The notes beneath the pieces are model-generated. The model was not told the DNA's origin, searched no databases, and saw nothing but the letters and a program-made list of their open reading frames with translations. A stretch of 12,201 nt of DNA from Desulfobacteraceae bacterium. GTDB lineage: Bacteria; Desulfobacterota; DSM-4660; Desulfatiglandales; Desulfatiglandaceae. This document shows, in pieces, positions 1 through 5,534 of the stretch (positions within the stretch are counted from its first letter, which is position 1; every line of letters begins with the position of its first letter). A program made the position numbers and the translations under genes. The stretch spans positions 1-12,201 of the forward strand of contig JAUWPC010000065.1 of the NCBI GenBank assembly GCA_030611815.1, read 5' to 3'.

Positions 1-902
1 CTGATGAATTGGCCACCGGTGCAGTGGCATCGGGCGGGGGCTTAGGCATGATCATGCCGCCCAGTATTGTGCTGATCGTATACGGTATCCTGACGGAACA
101 ATCCATAGGGAAGCTATTTGTTGCAGGGATCATACCCGCCATTCTCGTCACCATCCTTTTTATCATTTCCATATACATAAGATGCAGGCTGAATCCGGAA
201 CAAGGTCCTGCCGGAGAGAGATTTACCTGGGAGCAAAAGATGAAGTCGCTCTTAGGCATGGGCGAAACCTTAGCCGTCTTCATTCTGGTCATAGGAGGTC
301 TGTTCATAGGGCTGTTTACCCCCACCGAGGCAGCAGCAGTAGGGGCCTTCGGCGTTTTAGCGGTATCTTTGATCAGGCGCCAGCTTACCTGGGAGGGGTT
401 TGTCAAGTCCCTTTACGAGACCCTCAGGACCTCATGCATGGTCATGATGCTGATAGCCGGGGCCGTCATCTTCGGAAAATTTCTTGCCGTTACCAGGATA
501 CCCTTTAACTTGGCAGCCTGGGTTGGGGGGTTTGACCTGGCCCCATATATGATTCTGACGATAATCGTGCTGATCTACTTCTTTGGCGGCTGTTTTATGG
601 ATGCGCTCGCCTTAGTCATGCTCACCGTTCCGATTTTCTATCCCTTAGTCACCGGCCTGGGCTACGATCCGATATGGTTCGGCCTGATCATCGTGATGGT
701 GACGGAGATGGGTGTGATCACACCGCCGGTGGGTATCAATGTCTATGTGGTTTATGGCGTGGCCAAGAACGTCATTGGCGAAGTCCCCCTCGAATCCATA
801 TTCAAAGGGATATTCCCCTTTTTGTTAGCTGTGATCGTTGGAATTATTATCCTGATGATCTTTCCTCAGATCATCCTGTTTCTGCCCAACCTCATGTATT
901 GA
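1..902 (+). CDS. dctM: TRAP transporter large permease DctM, C-terminal part (5' end cut by window)
   Basis: The frame is already open at base 3 and reads through to TGA at 900-902, giving about 299 residues of a family that is usually about 430 long, so the N-terminal third lies outside the window. The visible part is very hydrophobic with many membrane segments. Family-typical stretches include GGGLGMIMPPSIV followed by YGILTEQSIGKLF near the left edge, FTPTEAAAVGAFG around residue 105, and near the C-terminus GGCFMDALALVMLTVPIFYP and VITPPVGINVYVV. DctM is the large membrane subunit of a tripartite ATP-independent periplasmic transporter. It imports a substrate, often a C4-dicarboxylate or other organic acid, using an ion gradient together with a small permease (DctQ) and a periplasmic binding protein (DctP). 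Those partners would lie to the left. The substrate cannot be told from this subunit. An internal TTG at 9 is not the true start. Confidence 0.95.
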   Translation, partial: DELATGAVASGGGLGMIMPPSIVLIVYGILTEQSIGKLFVAGIIPAILVTILFIISIYIRCRLNPEQGPAGERFTWEQKMKSLLGMGETLAVFILVIGGLFIGLFTPTEAAAVGAFGVLAVSLIRRQLTWEGFVKSLYETLRTSCMVMMLIAGAVIFGKFLAVTRIPFNLAAWVGGFDLAPYMILTIIVLIYFFGGCFMDALALVMLTVPIFYPLVTGLGYDPIWFGLIIVMVTEMGVITPPVGINVYVVYGVAKNVIGEVPLESIFKGIFPFLLAVIVGIIILMIFPQIILFLPNLMY

Positions 903-906
903 TGGC

Positions 907-930
907 CATGTAAAAAGTCCTTTTTACATG
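907..930 (+). repeat. Hairpin just after dctM, copy 1 of a recurring palindrome
   Basis: Arms CATGTAAAAA (907-916) and TTTTTACATG (921-930) are perfectly complementary around the 4-nt loop GTCC. It begins 5 nt after the dctM stop codon. The 18-nt core GTAAAAAGTCCTTTTTAC recurs at 4211-4228 after zapA. It could act as a weak terminator or a 3' RNA-protecting hairpin. There is no U-run after the stem, so a canonical intrinsic terminator is not supported. Confidence 0.7.
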
Positions 931-937
931 GATTCAG

Positions 938-1175
938 GAATTTAGGGATTGAGGAATTGAGGAATTCAGGGATTTAGACAGTTACCAATTAAGTCTTGAG
1001 CAAAAAACACAAGAAATTCTTTACAATGCCCGATAAGCCAGTAATAGAAAGGATTTCCGACGGTATTGAAAAGGGTTAAACTTTTGCGACCTGCTTAGTT
1101 TTCGATCAGGGTTCGGGCTTCACGGATTACGTTAAGGAAATTTTTTAATTCCTCAATTCCTCAATCCCTAAATTC
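938..1175. repeat. 238-bp spacer segment bounded by a perfect 29-nt inverted repeat
   Basis: Bases 938-966 are the exact reverse complement of 1147-1175, separated by 180 bp. The left arm is itself built of imperfect 8-nt units (GGAATTGA, GGAATTCA, GGGATTTA), which continue to about 975. The enclosed 180 bp have no convincing reading frame and no protein-like translation. With the hairpin at 907-930 this accounts for nearly all of the 300-bp gap between dctM and the NRDE gene. It might be a small non-autonomous mobile element or a pair of oppositely oriented dispersed repeats. I see no clear target-site duplication. Confidence 0.75.
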
Positions 1176-1202
1176 GTAATTCCGGTTTATCCGGGGAAAC
1201 CA

Positions 1203-1973
1203 ATGTGTCTCCTCCTCTTAGCATTAAAATCCCATCCTGTTTACAAACTGGTTATTGCGGCAAACCGGGACGAATACTACGACCGTCCGACAGCCCCCGC
1301 GTCCTTCTGGGATGATAGGCGTGACCTCCTTGCCGGGAGGGATCTGCGCGCCGGGAGAACATGGTTTGGGATCACTAAAAAGGGTAGGATCGCGGCCGTC
1401 ACCAATTATCGCGACCCGGCATCTCTCAAGAGCCATGCGCCTTCCAGGGGGGAATTAGTGAGCAATTTCCTGACAGGTGAAGAGAAACCAGAAGAATATC
1501 TTGCCGGACTGGATCTAAAAGCAGGGGGTTATAACGGATTCAACCTTATTGTTGGAACTAAAGATCAAATCTACTGGTATTCAAACAGGGGAGATGGCAC
1601 ACACTGTCTTGTACCCGGCATATATGGTGTGAGCAACCATCTTTTGGATACCTCGTGGCCCAAGGTCTCTCGAGGGAAGGCTGCCCTAAAAAAGCTCCTG
1701 TCAGACCAAACAGGCCCTTCCCCGGAATCGCTTTTTGACATGCTCTTCGACCGGTCGATCCCCGGTGACGATAGTCTGCCTGATACCGGCGTGGGGCTTG
1801 AATGGGAAAGAATCCTCTCGCCCATCTTCATTTCCAGCCCAAACTACGGCACCAGATCATCCACACTCCTGTTAATTGATCAGAATGATCGCGTAACCTT
1901 CATGGAAAGGACTCACATTTCAAACCAGGATCATAACAAAGAAGTCGTATTTGAATTTCCGATTGAGAACTGA
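1203..1973 (+). CDS. NRDE family protein (TANGO2-like)
   Basis: A 256-residue protein, about the normal length for the NRDE (formerly DUF833) family related to eukaryotic TANGO2. The N-terminus begins MCLLLLAL, with the cysteine at position 2 that the family conserves. The name-giving motif appears as AANRDEYYDRPT at residues 19-30. Further family signatures are TNYRDP at 67-72, SRGELV at 81-86, NGFNLIVG at 111-118, YGVSNHLLDTSWPKV at 141-155 and NYGTRSSTLLLID near the C-terminus. The fold is thought to resemble Ntn hydrolases. The biochemical role in bacteria is not settled, and links to haem or lipid handling come from eukaryotic homologues. The ATG at 1203 is preceded by GGGGA six bases upstream, a modest ribosome binding site. 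It stands alone, convergent with rny, so context does not indicate a pathway. Confidence 0.93.
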   Translation: MCLLLLALKSHPVYKLVIAANRDEYYDRPTAPASFWDDRRDLLAGRDLRAGRTWFGITKKGRIAAVTNYRDPASLKSHAPSRGELVSNFLTGEEKPEEYLAGLDLKAGGYNGFNLIVGTKDQIYWYSNRGDGTHCLVPGIYGVSNHLLDTSWPKVSRGKAALKKLLSDQTGPSPESLFDMLFDRSIPGDDSLPDTGVGLEWERILSPIFISSPNYGTRSSTLLLIDQNDRVTFMERTHISNQDHNKEVVFEFPIEN

Positions 1974-2050
1974 AAGGAGGTGGCCTGTTCTTGTTGGTCC
2001 TGGAAGGTACGCTGATTTAAGTGGATAAAGTACGCAAAGTTTAGAGTTTG

Positions 2051-2118
2051 AAGTGCCTAAAGTTAAGGAACTTCGTGACTTTTTGAGGCCATCAACTTTA
2101 GGCACTTTAGGCACTTTT
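2051..2118 (+). terminator. Probable intrinsic terminator between the convergent NRDE and rny genes
   Basis: AAGTGCCTAAAGTT (2051-2064) pairs perfectly with 2094-2107 (14 bp, 29-nt loop). The right arm is tandemly duplicated: CTTTAGGCA occurs at 2096-2104 and again at 2105-2113, so the first 12 bases of the left arm can also pair with 2105-2116. On the plus strand the second stem runs into TTTT (2115-2118), as expected for a terminator of the NRDE transcript. On the minus strand there is no U-run after the stem, so its use by rny is less certain. Confidence 0.6.
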
Positions 2119-2119
2119 A

Positions 2120-3691
2120 TTACTTGGCATACCCCACCGCCCTGGTTTCGCGAATCACTGTCACCTTGATCTGGCCCGGATACGTCAGCTCTTTTTCTAT
2201 CTTCTTTGCAATATCATTGCAGAGCATATAGGCCTGATCATCATCAATGATTTTTCCTTCAACCATAATTCGAATCTCACGGCCGGCCTGAATTGCAAAA
2301 GATTTGTTGACCCCATGAAAAGACGTGGCAATCTCCTCGAGCTTTTCCAGTCTCTTAACATAGGACTCTAACATTTCCTGGCGTGCGCCTGGCCTTGCCC
2401 CGGACAAGGTGTCAGCGGCCTGCACCAAAACCGCTAAAACAGACTCCGGTTGAACATCTTCATGATGGGCAGCGATGGCGTGAATTACCTGGGTCGCCTC
2501 ACCATGCCTCCTTGCCAGATCCGCCCCAATAACTGCATGAGGCCCCTCCACCTCATGGTCCACTGCCTTCCCGATATCGTGAAGAAGCCCCGCTCTTTTC
2601 GCCTGTTTTACGTTCAACCCAAGCTCGGCGGCCATAACACCACAAAGAAAGCTCACTTCCATTGAATGCTGAAGCACATTCTGAGCATAGCTTGAACGAT
2701 ACTTGAGTCGACCGATAAGTTTGACAAGTTCATGACTAATACCATGAACCCCGACGTCGAATGTGGCCTGCTCTCCGGCCTCCTTAATACTCGCTTCAAT
2801 CTCCTTGTTTGCCTTGGAGACGACCTCCTCTATCCTGGCAGGGTGAATCCTGCCGTCATCAATGAGCCTCTCTAATGAAATCTTTGCAACCTGCCTTCTC
2901 ACAGGGTTAAATCCTGACAATATAACCGCTTCGGGGGTATCGTCGATAATAAGATCAATACCAGTGGCAGCTTCAATAGCTCGAATGTTTCTTCCCTCCC
3001 TGCCAATAATCCTCCCCTTCATCTCCTCATTTGGAAGGTTAACTACAGAGACTATTTTTTCAGCTGCATAATCCCCGGAATATCTTTTTACTGCCAAAGC
3101 AATGATCTCCTGCGACTTACGATCTGCCTCAGATCTCGCCTCGTTTTCAATCCTTCGTATCGTTTTTGCGGCATCATGCTTGGCCTCCAATTCCATTGAA
3201 TTGACGAGAATCTGCTTGGCATCTTCCGCGGAAATGCCTGCCAACCGCTCCAATTGTCTTCTCTGCTCTGTAACAAGACGTTTATACTCCCCCTCTTTTT
3301 TTCTTATCTCCTTTTCAGTCCTTTCAACGCCTCTTTCCTTTTCTGAAATCCTCTCTTCTCTTTTTTCTAATTGTTCAATCTTTTTATCCCAGGTTTCCGT
3401 CTTTTGAAGCAGGCGGTTCTCCTGGACCAACAGAGCCTCTTTCTTCTCCTTGGTCTCCTTTTCAAATTCAACCTTCATCTGATAAAGAGTGTCCTTGGCT
3501 TGAAGAGCGGCTTCTCTCTTTGTTGTCTTAGCCTCTTTCTGGGCCTCGGCCAACACTTTTTTAGAGTATTTTTCTATGGCCTCCACCCTGCTTTCCACAA
3601 GATTCTTGCGGACAAAGAAGCCAATGACGACCCCGGCAATTAATCCTGCCCCCACAACCAAAATTATATAAACGGCGCTCACATCCATCAT
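2120..3691 (-). CDS. rny: Ribonuclease Y
   Basis: Endoribonuclease that starts mRNA decay, anchored to the inner face of the membrane. Starting at the ATG whose first base is 3691 gives 523 residues, the usual family length. The order is: one membrane helix at about residues 5-27, a long charged coiled coil from about 30 to 205, a KH RNA-binding domain with the GXXG loop in GRIIGREGRN (226-235), then an HD phosphohydrolase domain with its metal-binding HD at 371-372 (LLHDIGKA), H342 in QHSMEV, H409/H410 in AAHHED and D427 in AADTLSGARPGAR. The frame stays open upstream to 3829, but those 46 extra residues do not look like RNase Y. AGGAG lies 9 nt before the ATG at 3691, which supports the shorter start. 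A second ATG follows at once. It is probably transcribed with zapB-zapA or from its own start in the long leader. Confidence 0.97.
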   Translation of the reverse strand: MMDVSAVYIILVVGAGLIAGVVIGFFVRKNLVESRVEAIEKYSKKVLAEAQKEAKTTKREAALQAKDTLYQMKVEFEKETKEKKEALLVQENRLLQKTETWDKKIEQLEKREERISEKERGVERTEKEIRKKEGEYKRLVTEQRRQLERLAGISAEDAKQILVNSMELEAKHDAAKTIRRIENEARSEADRKSQEIIALAVKRYSGDYAAEKIVSVVNLPNEEMKGRIIGREGRNIRAIEAATGIDLIIDDTPEAVILSGFNPVRRQVAKISLERLIDDGRIHPARIEEVVSKANKEIEASIKEAGEQATFDVGVHGISHELVKLIGRLKYRSSYAQNVLQHSMEVSFLCGVMAAELGLNVKQAKRAGLLHDIGKAVDHEVEGPHAVIGADLARRHGEATQVIHAIAAHHEDVQPESVLAVLVQAADTLSGARPGARQEMLESYVKRLEKLEEIATSFHGVNKSFAIQAGREIRIMVEGKIIDDDQAYMLCNDIAKKIEKELTYPGQIKVTVIRETRAVGYAK

Positions 3692-3780
3692 GATTTCACG
3701 CTCCTGATAATGATAAACATCACCCGTATAAACCGGAATTCGGTACGCTCCAAGCGCCAGCCCAAAAGGCACGAGGCACA

Positions 3781-3931
3781 GGCCTCTGAGAGGAGTAAGG
3801 ATGAAAGGAAAAAGGGGTAATCCAGACAAAAGAGTAGATCATCCGGACTACAAAGGGGGGATAATAGGGGCTGAAAACGTCCCTGTAGAGATGCGCTACT
3901 TCACAGATCCTTTAGTAGTCTCTCGAAAACC
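3781..3931 (-). ncRNA. Candidate structured RNA between zapA and rny, possibly 6S RNA (SsrS)
   Basis: On the minus strand GGTTTTCGAGAG (3931-3920) pairs with CTCTCAGAGGCC (3792-3781): 11 of 12 pairs, three of them G-U. Next to it AAGGAT (3912-3907) pairs with ATCCTT (3802-3797). Between these lies an apical stem of nine uninterrupted pairs with two G-U, TAGTCCGGA (near 3852-3844) with TCTGGATTA (3826-3818), around a 15-nt loop. The G-U pairs become A-C mismatches on the plus strand, which argues that the minus strand is the RNA. A closed terminal stem, open centre and apical hairpin between zapA and rny fits the usual place and outline of 6S RNA, the RNA polymerase-sigma70 mimic. Against this, the length (about 150 nt) is short, the upper arm is C-rich and poorly paired, and no clear promoter is visible. 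It could instead be a structured rny leader. The ends are approximate. Confidence 0.45.
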
Positions 3932-4206
3932 ATTGACACCATTCACGCAATACCTATCTTTGTTTGACTCAATAAATATATCACTAACACTCAGTGTAAT
4001 TATCCCGATTAACCCTTAATCCCCACATATATAAACTCCCCGAAACACAAAATGAATCTACACCGAAACATTATGAGCCCGGAGAAATATTCTCCCGTGC
4101 ATCTGTTTATTACGGCTAATACCTTTGATGGTCTCGCAAAAAGTCAAAAAGTTCAGGATTCAGAGTAATCCTCCTATAGCTAACTAACTGACAGTAATTC
4201 GCAATT
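3932..4206. other. Non-coding gap between zapA and the candidate RNA
   Basis: No convincing gene. It holds three small perfect hairpins: GATTAA/TTAATC at 4007-4021, ACACT/AGTGT at 3987-3997 and GGAGAA/TTCTCC at 4081-4095. At 4125-4145 there is a stretch whose reverse complement begins GACTTTTTGCGAG and resembles 2077-2095. I could not find a well-spaced sigma70 promoter for the RNA or for rny here, so rny may depend on the zapB promoter about 1.3 kb upstream or on another sigma factor. Confidence 0.5.
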
Positions 4207-4232
4207 GCCCGTAAAAAGGACTTTTTACGGGC
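4207..4232 (-). repeat. Hairpin after zapA, copy 2 of the recurring palindrome
   Basis: GCCCGTAAAAA (4207-4217) and TTTTTACGGGC (4222-4232) form an 11-bp perfect stem around a 4-nt loop. Read on the zapA coding strand, the core is GTAAAAAGTCCTTTTTAC, identical to and in the same sense as the copy after dctM. It lies 25 nt beyond the zapA stop codon. The GC-rich base makes it more stable than the first copy, but again no U-run follows. Confidence 0.7.
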
Positions 4233-4257
4233 GTATCACCTTTAGAGAGAAGATCAC

Positions 4258-4539
4258 CTATTCAGCTAAGGCATCAATCTGGGAATTAAGCGAACGTGCC
4301 CTATCTTGAACATCTTTTATCAGCTCATCACGTTCTCTTAATACCTGAAAATAATCGCTCGCAATATGAAAAGCAGCCAATATGGCCACCTTCCCCTCAG
4401 AGAGCCTCCCCCCGGTATCCCTGATCTCCCCTAATTTGACGTTTACAAATTGTGCGATCTCGTTGACTCGCGCCTCATCTTCATCGCTCCTCAAAAGATA
4501 CTCGTGATCAAGGATTCTGATTCTAATAGGCTTTTCCAT
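4258..4539 (-). CDS. zapA: Cell division protein ZapA
   Basis: A 93-residue protein, typical ZapA length. The N-terminal part, EKPIRIRILDHEYLLRS followed by DEARVNEIAQFVNVKL, is the globular head that binds FtsZ. SEGKVAILAAFHIASDYFQ (about residues 47-65) is the conserved middle, and the rest is a C-terminal coiled coil that dimerises the protein. ZapA bundles and cross-links FtsZ filaments at the division site and recruits ZapB. The ATG at 4539 has GGAG only 2 nt upstream, so translation may be modest or partly coupled to zapB, which ends 63 nt before. zapB lies directly upstream on the same strand, and the rny region follows 566 nt downstream after a non-coding stretch. Confidence 0.93.
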   Translation of the reverse strand: MEKPIRIRILDHEYLLRSDEDEARVNEIAQFVNVKLGEIRDTGGRLSEGKVAILAAFHIASDYFQVLRERDELIKDVQDRARSLNSQIDALAE

Positions 4540-4602
4540 ATCTCCAATAATGTGAGCTAATTACGATGATATTCTCCTCACACTATAACCGAGTCATTCG
4601 CT

Positions 4603-4884
4603 CTATTCATCGATCTGTTCCATCTTCTCCAAGAGAGCAAGAATCCTCTGTTTAGCCTTATCTCTGCCTGATTTCAGACCTTCCACCTCCTTGGTCAGAT
4701 CAGCCAATTTCTCCTCTTGAATCTGAAACTTCTCAGCAAAAGATTCCTTTTCTTTTTTTAGGCTCTTTATCATTTCAATAAGGTTGTCAATCTTATCTTC
4801 GAGCAATTGGAATTGATCAACCCCTTCTTCTGAATTCAAAGAATTCCAAACTTTGTACTGCCTGGTCTCTTCTCCACTCTCCAT
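4603..4884 (-). CDS. zapB: ZapB-like coiled-coil cell division protein
   Basis: A 93-residue, highly charged protein with almost no hydrophobic core outside heptads. From about residue 22 (VDQFQLLEDKIDNLIEMIKS) to the C-terminus it reads as one continuous coiled coil, as in ZapB, which forms filaments and links ZapA-FtsZ to the chromosome terminus. E. coli ZapB is a little shorter (about 80 residues). The extra length here is a polar N-terminal tail of about 20 residues. Sequence alone would allow any short coiled-coil protein; the position directly before zapA is what makes the call. The ATG at 4884 is preceded by GAGAGG about 11 nt upstream. A good sigma70 promoter lies about 135 nt upstream, so this is probably the first gene of the unit. 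Confidence 0.8.
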   Translation of the reverse strand: MESGEETRQYKVWNSLNSEEGVDQFQLLEDKIDNLIEMIKSLKKEKESFAEKFQIQEEKLADLTKEVEGLKSGRDKAKQRILALLEKMEQIDE

Positions 4885-5018
4885 ATCGAATCAAACCTCT
4901 CAATCTTTTCCTAAATTATAGAAAGCACCCACCATATGGCCAACTTACTGGACAATAAACTAAACCAAACATTCTGGTTAATGGGATTAAGTGGGCAATT
5001 TCCTACTCCAATAATTTT

Positions 5019-5047
5019 ATAATATCCCTGAAACATAAAAAGGTCAA
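5019..5047 (-). promoter_or_regulatory. sigma70-type promoter for zapB-zapA (and possibly rny)
   Basis: On the minus strand TTGACC (5047-5042) and TATTAT (5024-5019) are separated by exactly 17 nt. This gives a predicted start near 5012 and an untranslated leader of about 128 nt before zapB. It sits only a few bases after the ATP synthase terminator, as expected for an independent unit. I see no obvious fold or small reading frame in the leader. Confidence 0.7.
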
Positions 5048-5050
5048 TAA

Positions 5051-5084
5051 ATAAAAAAGGCAAGCGCCTTTGCGCCTGCCTTCT
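5051..5084 (-). terminator. Intrinsic terminator of the ATP synthase operon
   Basis: On the minus strand GGCAGGCGC (5080-5072) pairs with GCGCTTGCC (5067-5059) over nine base pairs, including one G-U, with a 4-nt loop. It is followed directly by six U (5058-5053). The flanking AA/UU pairs extend the stem. It begins about 30 nt past the atpC stop codon. Confidence 0.92.
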
Positions 5085-5111
5085 TTTAAAATTTCCTATG
5101 AAATTCTGGTA

Positions 5112-5522
5112 TTATATCTTCTTCTCTGCGACTCGAATACGTAACATGGCCCTCTTTAGCGCAGCCTCTGCCCTGATAAAGTCGAGGTCTTCGGATCCTC
5201 TATCCTTTGCTAATCTTTCTTCAGCCCTATCCCTTGCCTTCTGTGCGCGTTCAACATCTATCTCAGAGGCCTTCTCTGCCGCGTCAACAAGGACAGAGAC
5301 CCGGTTGTCGGAAACTTCGGCAAAACCCGTTGTCACGACAAAATGCTCTGTTTGATTAGCCGATGAATAACGCAGCTCGCCTGGAACAATCCCGGAAAGA
5401 AAAGGCACGTGCCCCTCCAAAACGCCGAATTCTCCTATAGAACCGGGCGCAACCACAATATCCACTTCCTGGCTTATCATCACCTTTTCAGGGGTCACAA
5501 CTTCTAAATGTAGTTTTCCCAT
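5112..5522 (-). CDS. atpC: F1Fo ATP synthase epsilon subunit
   Basis: A 136-residue protein of normal epsilon length. The N-terminal beta-sandwich reads LHLEVVTPEKVMISQEVDIVV, then GSIGEFGVLEGHVPFLSGIVPGELRY, the most conserved part. The C-terminal part from about residue 88 is the two-helix region (ERAQKARDRAEERLAKD and the RAEAALKRAMLRIRVAE stretch) that can extend into the alpha3beta3 hexamer and inhibit ATP hydrolysis. Epsilon sits on the central stalk with gamma and contacts the c ring. The ATG at 5522 has AGAGGT nine nt upstream, overlapping the end of atpD, whose stop is 12 nt before. It is the last gene of the operon and is followed by a strong terminator. Confidence 0.97.
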   Translation of the reverse strand: MGKLHLEVVTPEKVMISQEVDIVVAPGSIGEFGVLEGHVPFLSGIVPGELRYSSANQTEHFVVTTGFAEVSDNRVSVLVDAAEKASEIDVERAQKARDRAEERLAKDRGSEDLDFIRAEAALKRAMLRIRVAEKKI

Positions 5523-5534
5523 TAATATTTACCT

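Noticed and set aside
907..930. Classical rho-independent terminator for dctM
   Set aside because: The stem is AT-rich and no U-run follows it, so I list it as a hairpin repeat only.
938..1175. CRISPR array or tandem repeat locus
   Set aside because: There are only two long arms in opposite orientation; the 8-nt units are imperfect, adjacent and without spacers.
3102..3643. Serine- and leucine-rich plus-strand frames opposite the rny coiled coil
   Set aside because: The complement of lysine/glutamate-rich coiled-coil codons gives long leucine/serine/phenylalanine frames. The coding strand is clearly rny.
3692..3829. N-terminal extension of RNase Y by 46 residues
   Set aside because: AGGAG nine nt before the ATG at 3691 and the standard membrane-helix start argue for the shorter protein; the extension also reaches into the candidate RNA region.
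3801..4019. 72-codon plus-strand frame with a good GGAG and ATG
   Set aside because: The product resembles nothing I know, it runs through low-complexity and hairpin DNA, and it is antisense to the better-supported structured RNA. The purine-rich start is probably incidental.
4540..4602. Separate regulatory element between zapB and zapA
   Set aside because: 63 nt with no clear stem, promoter or frame beyond the short ribosome site for zapA.
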